The notes beneath the pieces were generated by a model. It ran no database searches, was not told the DNA's origin, and saw nothing but the letters and a program-made list of their open reading frames with translations. The position numbers and the translations under genes were made by a program. A stretch of DNA of 13,546 nt from the NCBI GenBank assembly GCA_947632415.1, contig CANRPB010000029.1, positions 1-13,546 of the forward strand, written 5' to 3'. Shown here piece after piece: positions 6,729 to 13,539 of the stretch (position 1 is the first letter of the stretch; each line of letters opens with the position of its first letter). The DNA comes from an uncultured Bacilli bacterium (GTDB lineage Bacteria > Bacillota_I > Bacilli_A > RF39 > UBA660).

Positions 6729-7644
6729 TTGTTAGTATTTGTAGGGTAATTAAAAGGCCGTTATGAAGGAAGTGAAATCCTATTGGAACAAAGATGTTGT
6801 CTGTTTTGGTTAGGATATAGGCGAAGATAATGCCTGGTGTTGAGTATGGTATTATGTATAGAAGGTCTGTTATTGTGTTTATGTTTCCGATTACGTGTAA
6901 ACCACCGAATATTAGTCCTGATGTTATTATGAATATTGTATCGTTTTTGATGATGTTTCTGATGGCTTTTCTGAATACCATTTCTTCGGTGAATGGTGCG
7001 AATATAACGGCTGAGAAGAACATGTATATAGGGGCTTTTTGAAGTGTATTTCTTATTTCTTGTTCGTTTCCGGCGATTCCAGGGTTTATTATGTTTATGA
7101 TAAAGTTACTTAGCATCATGATTAGTAGGGCAAGAAGGTAGTATTTGAAGTATTTTTTGGTGTATTCTTTGTAGTTTTTTGATATGTCTTTTATGTTTTT
7201 TTCGAGGTCTTTGTTATTGATTAGAGCGATTACTGCCATTATTAGTGATTCGCATGAAATTAGATAGATGGTTTTTGATAGAACTGACATTGCTTGTACG
7301 TTTACTTTTCCATAGTATAATATGGCGACTTCTAGGAGTGAGGTTATGGAGTAGACAAATATGGTTAGTATTCCTATTCCAGCTATTTTTAGGTATTGTT
7401 TAAATTCGTTTAGTGTTTTGTCTTTGTTTTTTATTAGAAAGAGGACTGATATTGATATGGCGAATAGTTGGTAGGTGGTGTTTGTTATTATTTTTAGGTT
7501 GTTGTTTAGGTCGTTTAATGATATGTTAAATAGGCTATAGAAGATGTCTTTTAGTATGGTTATTGATAGGTATAGTGCGATTGTTGTTATTATCATGTAT
7601 GAGTTTTTGTAGTAGTTTTCGATTTTTTTTTCTGTTTTTTTCAT
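6718..7644 (-). CDS. CPBP family intramembrane metalloprotease (Abi-like)
   Basis: A 308-residue multi-spanning membrane protein of the CPBP/CAAX protease (Rce1-like, ABI) family. Numbering from the chosen Met: the first catalytic motif EEMVFR at 220-225, FGGLH at 246-250 and HFLHN at 291-295, which supply the Glu and His residues of the glutamate-dependent protease site. About eight hydrophobic helices are visible. The start is the ATG at 7644, preceded by AAGGTGA five bases away; a GTG three codons earlier lies inside that ribosome binding site and is rejected. Bacterial members are linked to peptide maturation, bacteriocin immunity or signalling, but no substrate gene is adjacent. It is the only confident - strand gene; its protein is rich in Asn, Lys, Ile and Thr because its coding strand is A/C-rich, unlike all its neighbours. 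Confidence 0.88.
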   Translation of the reverse strand: MKKTEKKIENYYKNSYMIITTIALYLSITILKDIFYSLFNISLNDLNNNLKIITNTTYQLFAISISVLFLIKNKDKTLNEFKQYLKIAGIGILTIFVYSITSLLEVAILYYGKVNVQAMSVLSKTIYLISCESLIMAVIALINNKDLEKNIKDISKNYKEYTKKYFKYYLLALLIMMLSNFIINIINPGIAGNEQEIRNTLQKAPIYMFFSAVIFAPFTEEMVFRKAIRNIIKNDTIFIITSGLIFGGLHVIGNINTITDLLYIIPYSTPGIIFAYILTKTDNIFVPIGFHFLHNGLLITLQILTTMI

Positions 7645-7660
7645 ATTTATCACCTTGTAA

Positions 7661-7669
7661 ATTATATCA
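7661..7669 (-). promoter_or_regulatory. Extended -10 promoter for the CPBP protease gene
   Basis: On the - strand TGATATAAT lies 16 bases before the ATG, a perfect extended -10. No good -35 is seen at 17 bases (only TTTTCT-like sequence). Transcription would start at or very near the AAGGTGA ribosome binding site, giving an extremely short leader, so another upstream promoter remains possible. Confidence 0.5.
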
Positions 7670-7716
7670 TGTTTTTGATTTTTTAGAAAATTTTACTGTA
7701 TATTTTTGTAAAAAGA

Positions 7717-7734
7717 TTTTTTTTTTTATTTTTT
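7717..7734 (+). repeat. T11-A-T6 homopolymer tract between divergent promoters
   Basis: Eleven consecutive T's (7717-7727), one A and six T's lie directly upstream of the rimP -10 and about 50-70 bases upstream of the protease -10. Such a tract bends DNA, can act as an UP element, and is prone to slippage during replication. Confidence 0.7.
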
Positions 7735-7735
7735 A

Positions 7736-7744
7736 TGGTATAAT
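7736..7744 (+). promoter_or_regulatory. Extended -10 promoter of the rimP-nusA-infB operon
   Basis: TGGTATAAT (7736-7744) is a perfect extended -10 box. No -35 hexamer is visible in the T-rich stretch 17 bases upstream. Transcription would begin near 7751, just before the leader hairpin. Confidence 0.65.
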
Positions 7745-7762
7745 GTAGTTGTATTTCTTTTG

Positions 7763-7785
7763 AAGAGTGGCTTAAAACCACTCTT
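7763..7785 (+). promoter_or_regulatory. rimP leader hairpin, possible attenuator
   Basis: AAGAGTGG (7763-7770) pairs perfectly with CCACTCTT (7778-7785) around a 7-base loop, CTTAAAA. It lies in the leader between the predicted transcription start and the AAGGAGG ribosome binding site (7794-7800). Only three T's follow the stem, so on its own it would be a weak terminator. Similar GAGTGG/CCACTC hairpins precede rimP in other Firmicutes as far as I recall, and autogenous control by NusA-dependent termination is a reasonable hypothesis for a nusA operon. Confidence 0.65.
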
Positions 7786-7806
7786 TAAAGTTGAAGGAGG
7801 TATTTT

Positions 7807-8058
7807 GTGGATAAGGCTTTTATTGTTAGGGAACTTATTAGTGATGTTATTGCTTCTAATGGTTATATTTTGGATGATGTTTTGTATGTTAAGGAGGGCA
7901 GTTTGTATTTTTTGCGGGTTGTTATTGATAAGAGTGGTATTGTTACGGTTGATGATTGTAGTCGTGTTACTAAGCTTATTAATCCTATTTTGGATAGGGA
8001 GGATCCGATTAGTGAGAGTTATATTTTAGATGTTTGTTCTAAGGAGAAGGGAGATTAG
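7807..8058 (+). CDS. rimP: Ribosome maturation factor RimP, N-terminal domain only
   Basis: An 83-residue protein matching the N-terminal half of RimP, which assists 30S subunit maturation. Characteristic features are LYFLRVVIDKSG, TVDDCSRVTKLINPILD and DPISESYILDV, the last being the strand that normally runs into S-PGLDRPL and a C-terminal SH3-like domain. Here the protein stops at VCSKEKGD, about half the usual length of roughly 150 residues, and no C-terminal domain is found in any frame because nusA starts two bases after the stop. The end of the gene carries the nusA ribosome binding site (AAGGGAGA). Translation starts at GTG 7807, fixed by AAGGAGG six bases upstream. It may be a lineage-specific minimal RimP, or a decayed one kept because it carries nusA signals. 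Confidence 0.82.
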   Translation: MDKAFIVRELISDVIASNGYILDDVLYVKEGSLYFLRVVIDKSGIVTVDDCSRVTKLINPILDREDPISESYILDVCSKEKGD

Positions 8059-8059
8059 T

Positions 8060-9199
8060 ATGAATACTAAGGAGTTTAAAAAGGCAATTGGTTTGCTTGT
8101 TAAGGAAAAAGGTATTAGTGAGGATGTTATTTATGATGCGATGAAATTGGCACTTACTAGTGCTTATAAGAAGAATTATCATTCGCTTAGTAATGTTAGG
8201 GTGGATATTAATAAGGAGACTGGTAATATTTCGGTTTATTCTTATAAGACGGTTGTTCCTGATAATTACGAGGAGTTAGAGGAGTGGAATTTGCCTGATG
8301 AGGAAAGTGAGGATGAGGATGATAAAAAGCCTTTTGTGTTTGATGAGAGGATTCATATTCCTTTGTCTCAAGCATTGAAGATTGTTCCTGGTATTAAGGT
8401 TTTGGAGACGATTGAGGAAGAGGTTACACCTAAGGATTTTGGTCGTGTTGCGGCTGCTACTGCTAAGCAGGTTGTTATTCAAAAGATTCGTGAGGCTGAG
8501 AGAAATAGTATTATGGAGGCTTTTAGTGATAAGCAGGATGAGCTTGTTAGTGGTGTAGTTGAAATGGAGGATGCTAGAAATTATTATATTGATTTAGGCA
8601 AGACTCAGGGTATTTTACCTAAGACTGAGGTTATTCCTGGTGAAAAGATTGTTATGGGTTCTAATATCAAGGTTTATATTACTAAGGTTGATAATGGTTC
8701 TAAGGGTCCTGTTATTTTGCTTTCGAGATGTCATTATGGTTTTGTGAAGAGGCTTTTTGAACTTGAAATACCGGAGTTTAGTGAGGGAATTCTTTATATT
8801 TATAGTGTGGCTCGTGATGCTGGTAATAGAACTAAGGTTGCTGTTATGAGTGAGAATGATCGTGTTGATGCGATTGGTTCTTGTATTGGTGAGAAGGGTA
8901 TGAGAATTGCTAATATTTTGAAAGAGTTGAATGGTGAAAAGGTTGATCTTGTTTTGTATGATAAAAATCCTAGTAAATTTATTGAGAATGCTTTGAGTCC
9001 GGCTCAGAATATTCATGTGTTTATTACAGATCCTAAGAAAGAGGAGGCTTTGGTTGTTACGGATAGTGAGAATTTTTCTAGGGCTCTTGGTAGGAAGGGT
9101 ACGAATATTAAGTTGGCTGCTCGTTTGACACATTATAAGATTGATGTTAAAACTCAGGATGAGGCTAAGGAAATGGGTATTAATATTTATGAAGGTTAG
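8060..9199 (+). CDS. nusA: Transcription termination/antitermination factor NusA
   Basis: A 379-residue NusA, which binds RNA polymerase and nascent RNA to modulate pausing, intrinsic termination and antitermination. Domains in order: N-terminal polymerase-binding domain (about 1-145), S1 (about 160-225, ending VILLSR), KH1 with AIGSCIGEKGMRI (271-283) and KH2 with ALGRKGTNIKLAARL (342-356). As in other Firmicutes there are no C-terminal acidic repeat domains. An unusually acidic stretch (71-97, rich in Glu and Asp around EESEDEDDKK) sits within the N-terminal domain and looks like an insertion. The start is ATG 8060, two bases after the rimP stop and six bases after GGGAG; an in-frame ATG at 8030 inside rimP has no comparable site and adds non-conserved residues. 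Confidence 0.95.
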   Translation: MNTKEFKKAIGLLVKEKGISEDVIYDAMKLALTSAYKKNYHSLSNVRVDINKETGNISVYSYKTVVPDNYEELEEWNLPDEESEDEDDKKPFVFDERIHIPLSQALKIVPGIKVLETIEEEVTPKDFGRVAAATAKQVVIQKIREAERNSIMEAFSDKQDELVSGVVEMEDARNYYIDLGKTQGILPKTEVIPGEKIVMGSNIKVYITKVDNGSKGPVILLSRCHYGFVKRLFELEIPEFSEGILYIYSVARDAGNRTKVAVMSENDRVDAIGSCIGEKGMRIANILKELNGEKVDLVLYDKNPSKFIENALSPAQNIHVFITDPKKEEALVVTDSENFSRALGRKGTNIKLAARLTHYKIDVKTQDEAKEMGINIYEG

Positions 9200-9461
9200 A
9201 AAGATTCCGATGCGTAGTTGCGTTGTTACTAGGGAGAGGTTGCCAAAGGCTGATTTGATTCGTGTTGTTCGTTATACGGATGGTTCTGTTTATGTTGATA
9301 CTACTGGTCGTATGAATGGTCGTGGTGCTTATTTAAAGAGGGATATGTCTGTTGTTTTAAAGGCATATAAGAGTAAAGTTTTGAATAAGATACTTGATGT
9401 GGATGTGCCTGATAGTGTTTTTGATGAGTTGAGAGGGTTGTGTAGTTGTGAAGAGAAGTGA
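9189..9461 (+). CDS. ylxR: YlxR family RNA-binding protein (RnpM)
   Basis: A 90-residue YlxR/DUF448 protein. Conserved features are KIPMRSCVVTRE (5-16), LPKADLIRVVR (18-28) and the GRMNGRGAYL motif (40-49). The B. subtilis protein has been reported to modulate RNase P and was renamed RnpM; a role in RNA metabolism fits its place after nusA. The start is taken as ATG 9189, because MKVRKIPMR is how family members begin; the longer reading from 9141 is simply out-of-frame nusA sequence. It overlaps nusA by 11 bases and the deaminase gene by 14, with no clear ribosome binding site, so translation is probably coupled. Confidence 0.9.
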   Translation: MKVRKIPMRSCVVTRERLPKADLIRVVRYTDGSVYVDTTGRMNGRGAYLKRDMSVVLKAYKSKVLNKILDVDVPDSVFDELRGLCSCEEK

Positions 9462-9924
9462 TTATATTACTTGGGATGAGTATTTTATGGGAATTGCTAT
9501 TTTGTCTAGTGAAAGAAGCAAGGATCCGTCTACTCGTGTTGGGGCTTGTATTGTGAATAGTGATAATAAAATTTTATCTATGGGTTATAATGGGGCTCCT
9601 ATTGGTTTATCTGATGATGTTATGCCTTGGGATAGAGATGGTGATTTTTTAGATACTAAGTATCCTTATGTGTGTCATTCGGAGTTGAATGCTATTTTGA
9701 ATTCTTCTTCTAGTGTTAGGGGTGCGCGTGTTTATGTTACTTTGTTTCCTTGTAATGAGTGTGCTAAGGTGATTATTCAGGCTGGTATTAAAGAGGTTAT
9801 TTATTTGAGTGATAAGTATGCTGATACTGATAGTAATAAGGCTTCAAGGCTTATGTTTGATGAGTGTGGTGTTAGTTATCGCAAGTATGAAATGGTGGGA
9901 AAAAATATTGTTATAAATTTATGA
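9448..9924 (+). CDS. Deoxycytidylate (dCMP) deaminase, ComEB-like
   Basis: A 158-residue zinc-dependent deaminase that converts dCMP to dUMP, feeding thymidylate synthase. The zinc/catalytic motif is CHSELNAI, with H77 as ligand and E79 as proton shuttle, and PCNECAK supplies C102 and C105. WDEYFMGIAILSSERSKDPSTRVGA near the start and GYNGAP are typical of the dCMP deaminase/ComEB group rather than of cytidine or tRNA deaminases. Length is normal. Translation starts at GTG 9448, overlapping ylxR by 14 bases, with GAGAGGG about ten bases upstream. Its place between ylxR and infB is odd: Firmicutes usually carry a ribosomal L7Ae-like gene (ylxQ) there. ComEB is named for a competence operon, but no other com genes are near. 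Confidence 0.93.
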   Translation: MKRSDYITWDEYFMGIAILSSERSKDPSTRVGACIVNSDNKILSMGYNGAPIGLSDDVMPWDRDGDFLDTKYPYVCHSELNAILNSSSSVRGARVYVTLFPCNECAKVIIQAGIKEVIYLSDKYADTDSNKASRLMFDECGVSYRKYEMVGKNIVINL

Positions 9925-9940
9925 AAGTGAGGTGCTTCGT

Positions 9941-12022
9941 ATGATGAGTGTACTTGAATATGCAAATGATGTTAATAGAACTGTTTTTTATGTTTTGAAG
10001 AAGTGTGAGGAGTTAGGTATTAAGGTTCATTCTGAGGATGATTTATTGGATGAAGAGGATATTATTATTTTGGATAATAATCTTGATGATGAGTCTATTA
10101 TTGAGGAGACTGAGGAGCTTGCTCTTTCTATTGCTAATAGTAATAATATTAAGTCTAGTAAACAGAAGATTAATAAGAAGGTTCTTAATAATAAGAGTAA
10201 AAAGGATTTTGCTTCTAAGAAGAAGGAAATGTATAAGAATAAGGAGAAGTTGATTTCTAATAGTGTTGTGAATAATGATAGTTTTGTTATTTATAGGGAG
10301 AATATGACTGTTAGTGATCTTGCTCTTAGTATTGGTGTTAAGAGTGCTGAACTTATTAAGAAGTTGTTTGATTTGGGTATTATGGCTACTAATAATAATA
10401 GTATTAGTTTTGATGATGCTAGTGTTTTGGTTTTGGATTATAATAAGGAGTTAAGGAGGGAAGAGGCTACTAATATTGCTGATTTTGAGAATTTTGAGGT
10501 TATTGATAGTGATGATGATTTAGTTAGACGTCCTCCGGTTGTTACGATTATGGGTCATGTTGATCATGGTAAAACGACTTTGCTTGATACGATTAGAAAG
10601 TCTTCGGTTGCTTCTAAGGAGGCTGGGGGTATTACTCAGGCTATTAGTGCTTATCAGGTTAAGTGTAATGATAAATTGATTACTTTTATTGATACTCCTG
10701 GTCATGCGGCTTTTACGGAGATGCGTGCAAGGGGCGCTAGTATTACTGATATTGTTATTATTATTGTTGCTGCTGATGATGGGGTTATGCCACAGACTAA
10801 GGAGGTTATTGATCATGCTAAGGCTGCTGGTGTTCCTATTATGGTGGCTATTAATAAGATTGATAAGCCTGGTGCTAATCCTGAGCGTGTTATGACTGAG
10901 CTTACTGAGTATGGTCTTACTCCTGAGGAGTGGGGTGGAGATGTTATTTATACTCGTATATCGGCTTTGAATGGTACTGGTGTTGATGAGTTGCTTGAGA
11001 ATATTTTGCTTTTGGCTGATGTTATGAATTTTCGTGCTAATCCTAATAGGTATGCTCTTGGTACTGTTATTGAGTCTCGTCTTGACAAGCATTTGGGACC
11101 GGTTGTTACGGTTTTGATTGAGAATGGTACGCTTAGACTTGGTGATCCTATTGTTGTTGGTGAACATTATGGTAAAGTTAGGACTTTGAGAAATGATCTT
11201 GATGAGGAAATTACTTCGGCTTTACCTGGTACTCCTGTTTTTATTACTGGTATTAATGGTACTCCTGTTGCTGGTGATAAGTTTATGGCTTTTGAGACGG
11301 AGAAGCAGGCTCGTAGTATTGGTGAGGAGCGTCGTAAAGAGGCCAAGTTGAGGGAGAATGTGTCTAAGTCTAGTGTTTCTTTGGATGATTTGTTTTCTAA
11401 GATTCAAGAGGGTATAAAGGAAATAAATGTTTTAGTTAAGACTGATGTTAATGGTTCGGCTGAGGCTGTTAAGAATTCTTTGGAGAAGATAGATGTTGAT
11501 GGTGTTAGGGTTAATGTTATAAGAAGTAGTGTTGGTGCGATTACTGAGAGTGATATTGTGCTTGCTAAGGCTACTAATGCTATTGTGATTGGTTTTAATA
11601 TTAGACCTACTAATGCTATTAAGGATTATGCTAGTAGTCAGGGTGTTGATATTAGGCTTTATGATATTATTTATAAGGCTGTTGAGGATATTGAGGCTGC
11701 TATGAAGGGTATGCTTGATCCTGTTTATGAGGAGAAGGTTATTGGTAGTGCTAGTGTTATGCAGTTGTTTAAGTTTTCTAAGGTTGGTACGATTGCAGGT
11801 TCTAAGGTAGTTGATGGTGTTATTAAGAGGGATTCTAAGGCTAGAGTTATTAGAGATAGTGTTGTTGTTTATGATGGCGAGATTGGTTCTATTCAAAGGG
11901 AAAAGGATGCTGTTCGTGAAGTTAAGAAGGGTATGGAGTGTGGTATTACTATTTCTAATTTTAGTGATATTAAGGTTGGAGATGTAATTGAGGCTTATGA
12001 GATGGTTGAGGTAGAGAGATAG
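9941..12022 (+). CDS. infB: Translation initiation factor IF-2
   Basis: A 693-residue GTPase that places fMet-tRNA on the 30S subunit and promotes 50S joining. An IF2_N-type segment at the start (SVLEYANDVNRT) is followed by an Asp/Asn/Lys-rich, probably disordered linker (about 35-115), a second IF2_N domain (about 120-170), then the G domain with GHVDHGKTT (205-213), GGIT (229-232), DTPGH (251-255) and NKID (305-308), and domains II, III and IV. All GTPase motifs are intact. The start is ATG 9941, six bases after GTGAGGTG; ATG 9944 is nearly as good, and the GTG at 9932 lies within the ribosome binding site. It is the last gene of the operon: a strong terminator follows, and rbfA, usually next, is absent from the window. 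Confidence 0.96.
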   Translation: MMSVLEYANDVNRTVFYVLKKCEELGIKVHSEDDLLDEEDIIILDNNLDDESIIEETEELALSIANSNNIKSSKQKINKKVLNNKSKKDFASKKKEMYKNKEKLISNSVVNNDSFVIYRENMTVSDLALSIGVKSAELIKKLFDLGIMATNNNSISFDDASVLVLDYNKELRREEATNIADFENFEVIDSDDDLVRRPPVVTIMGHVDHGKTTLLDTIRKSSVASKEAGGITQAISAYQVKCNDKLITFIDTPGHAAFTEMRARGASITDIVIIIVAADDGVMPQTKEVIDHAKAAGVPIMVAINKIDKPGANPERVMTELTEYGLTPEEWGGDVIYTRISALNGTGVDELLENILLLADVMNFRANPNRYALGTVIESRLDKHLGPVVTVLIENGTLRLGDPIVVGEHYGKVRTLRNDLDEEITSALPGTPVFITGINGTPVAGDKFMAFETEKQARSIGEERRKEAKLRENVSKSSVSLDDLFSKIQEGIKEINVLVKTDVNGSAEAVKNSLEKIDVDGVRVNVIRSSVGAITESDIVLAKATNAIVIGFNIRPTNAIKDYASSQGVDIRLYDIIYKAVEDIEAAMKGMLDPVYEEKVIGSASVMQLFKFSKVGTIAGSKVVDGVIKRDSKARVIRDSVVVYDGEIGSIQREKDAVREVKKGMECGITISNFSDIKVGDVIEAYEMVEVER

Positions 12023-12059
12023 TTTCTAAAGTGCAAGTTTTGAATTTTGTTAAATAATG

Positions 12060-12096
12060 AACATGAAATGTGTATTTGTTACTTTTCATGTTTTTT
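12060..12096 (+). terminator. Intrinsic terminator after infB
   Basis: A 9-bp perfect stem AACATGAAA/TTTCATGTT (12060-12068 with 12084-12092), a 15-base loop and T's through 12096. It ends the rimP-infB transcript about 40 bases after the infB stop. Confidence 0.8.
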
Positions 12097-12137
12097 ATCG
12101 ACCATTTTTTGCTTATGTTGGTTAAAAAGTGGTTGAT
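12097..12137 (+). repeat. 14-bp inverted repeat between infB and the ATPase gene
   Basis: ATCGACCATTTTTT (12097-12110) pairs over its full length with AAAAAGTGGTTGAT (12124-12137), twelve Watson-Crick pairs and two G-U in RNA, around a 13-base loop. It starts immediately after the infB terminator's T run and ends three bases before the -35 box of the ATPase promoter. No T run follows on either strand, so it is not an ordinary terminator. It could be an operator, an insulator-like structure or a relic of an insertion. Confidence 0.65.
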
Positions 12138-12140
12138 AAC

Positions 12141-12169
12141 TTGACTTTTTATAAAAAATAAAGCATGAT
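12141..12169 (+). promoter_or_regulatory. Promoter of the ATPase gene
   Basis: TTGACT (12141-12146), a 17-base spacer and CATGAT (12164-12169). The -35 is good and the -10 matches at four of six positions. GGTGA at 12177-12181 serves as ribosome binding site for ATG 12188. Confidence 0.5.
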
Positions 12170-12187
12170 AGTGTTTGGTGATTAACT

Positions 12188-13423
12188 ATGGAAATGTTGT
12201 ATAAGAGAGAATTTTATTTAAGTATGATAAGAGGTTTTTATAAAGATACGATGATAAAGGTGATTACTGGTATTAGAGGATGTGGCAAGACTTGTTTTTT
12301 TAAAACAATTATTGAGGAATTAAAAGAAAATGGTATTCAGGATAAGGATATTATTTATATTGAGTTGGATAAAAAAGTTTTTAAGGATATAAAGACTCCA
12401 AAACAGTTGGAGGAAGTAATTGATAATTTAGTTAAAGATAGTGACTTTAAGTATCTTTTTATTGATGAGATTCAAAATGTTAAGGGATTTGAGGAGATTG
12501 TTAATGCTTATAGGGAAGAGGGTAATTATTCGATATTTTTAACTGGTTCTAATTCTTATTTATTATCGGGTGAACTTGCAACGAAATTAACGGGTCGTTA
12601 TATTGAAGTAGAGATGTTACCACTTAATTTTTATGAGTATGTTGATATGAAGAAGTTTTTAAATAAGGATGTTAATGTTAATATATATCATGAATTTGAA
12701 GAGTTTATAAGGAATGGTGGTTTTCCTGGGTCTTTATTTTATGATTCTTATGATGATAAGTTATTATATACTAGGAGTGTAATTGAACAAATTTTTGATA
12801 AGGATATAAAAAATCATCGGAAGATTAAGGATAAATTTTTATTTGAGGTTATTGAGAAGTTCATAATAAATAATTTTGGTGCTGTTATATCTATTGGCAG
12901 TATATATAATTATTTAAATAGCAAGGAAAAGATATCGGTTGATCGTAGGACGATTAAGGCATATGTTGAGTTATTGGAAAATGCTAAAATTATTTATCCT
13001 TGTGATTTGTTTGATATGAAGTCTAAGAAAGTGTTGGATGGTGAAAAAAAGTATTATTTGGCTGATTTGAGTATATATTATGCTTTAAATACGGATAACA
13101 GGATAAATTATGGGCCTGTTTTGGAGAATGTTTTGTTTTCTTATTTAAAAAGTAGAAATTATAGTTTGAGTGTTGGTAAAATTGGTGCTTTGGAGTGTGA
13201 TTTTATTGCTAGAAGGGGTGTTGCTGAATATTTTTATATTCAAGTTACTAAAAACATTGATGATAAGAAAACTGAGGAAAGGGAATATAAGCCTTTTTAT
13301 CAGATAAGGGAGATGTATCCTAGGTATTTGTTTGTGTCTGATTTGATTTTTCAAAAAAATGTTGATGGCATTAATAATGTTAATATTGTCGATTTTATTT
13401 ATAATAAGGAAGATTTGCAATAG
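12188..13423 (+). CDS. AAA_14/DUF4143 family ATPase
   Basis: A 411-residue P-loop ATPase of the widespread AAA_14 plus DUF4143 type. The N-terminal domain has Walker A GIRGCGKT (28-35), Walker B YLFIDEIQ (89-96) and a sensor-like LTGSNS (118-123). GGFPGSL (177-183) and the following helices match the usual middle region. The C-terminal DUF4143 part has a nuclease-fold-like core, with E313, E336-C-D338 and IQVTK (351-355) resembling a degenerate PD-(D/E)xK site. No function is firmly established for this family; members are often patchily distributed and mobile. It has its own promoter and follows the infB terminator. It uses more ATA, TTA and AAA codons than the neighbouring core genes and lacks their strong T-over-A bias, consistent with later arrival. 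Confidence 0.88.
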   Translation: MEMLYKREFYLSMIRGFYKDTMIKVITGIRGCGKTCFFKTIIEELKENGIQDKDIIYIELDKKVFKDIKTPKQLEEVIDNLVKDSDFKYLFIDEIQNVKGFEEIVNAYREEGNYSIFLTGSNSYLLSGELATKLTGRYIEVEMLPLNFYEYVDMKKFLNKDVNVNIYHEFEEFIRNGGFPGSLFYDSYDDKLLYTRSVIEQIFDKDIKNHRKIKDKFLFEVIEKFIINNFGAVISIGSIYNYLNSKEKISVDRRTIKAYVELLENAKIIYPCDLFDMKSKKVLDGEKKYYLADLSIYYALNTDNRINYGPVLENVLFSYLKSRNYSLSVGKIGALECDFIARRGVAEYFYIQVTKNIDDKKTEEREYKPFYQIREMYPRYLFVSDLIFQKNVDGINNVNIVDFIYNKEDLQ

Positions 13424-13454
13424 TTTTATATTTTAGATAATTATAATAATATAA

Positions 13455-13539
13455 AAAAGGTACTTGATTAAAGGTTCTTCCGAAAGTTTCCGTATAGGAC
13501 CATATTCAGAGGTAGGTTATTACATCCTATCTTTTTTTT
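13455..13539 (+). ncRNA. Structured leader or small RNA candidate
   Basis: Downstream of the ATPase gene there is no reading frame, but two paired elements occur in order: GGTTCT (13473-13478) with AGGACC (13496-13501), six pairs including one G-U, and then the terminator hairpin at 13510-13539. A TATAAT lies at 13442-13447, though without a well-spaced -35. The RNA would be about 85 bases. It may be a small RNA, the leader of a gene beyond the window, or the 3' UTR of the ATPase gene. I do not recognise a known riboswitch or RNA family. Confidence 0.3.
13510..13539 (+). terminator. Intrinsic terminator near the right edge
   Basis: AGGTAGG (13510-13516) pairs with CCTATCT (13526-13532), seven pairs with one G-U, around a 9-base loop, and is followed by a run of eight T's. 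It would end the ATPase transcript or act as the terminator stem of a leader for the next gene. Confidence 0.75.

Noticed and set aside
6830..7042. 70-codon + strand open frame opposite the CPBP protease
   Set aside because: The - strand frame has full CPBP motifs, a ribosome binding site and a promoter; the + strand frame shows none of these.
10520..11167. 215-codon open frame antisense to infB (also 8615-9133, 11432-11896, 4216-4449 and others on the - strand)
   Set aside because: These lie wholly inside strongly conserved genes, give Asn/Thr/Ile/Arg-rich low-complexity proteins with no motif, and stay open because TTA, CTA and TCA are rare in the sense frame of the G/T-skewed genes.
1368..12022. 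Possible recoding of stop or Arg codons (TGA to Trp, AGG to Met, CGG to Trp) as known in some Mollicutes and uncultured Bacilli
   Set aside because: TGA ends several intact genes at the expected length. AGG encodes Arg at conserved positions of PriA (VGKRVLVPFG, DFRSGERTF), CGG encodes the conserved Arg of RimP FLRVVID, and CGA the Arg of MutM HLRMEGK. The standard code fits.
1..13493. Near-identical GTTCTTCC(G)AAAG at both window ends (4-15 and 13475-13487), suggesting element boundaries
   Set aside because: Only 12-13 bases with an indel, no conserved flanks, and the interval is ordinary core DNA; probably chance.
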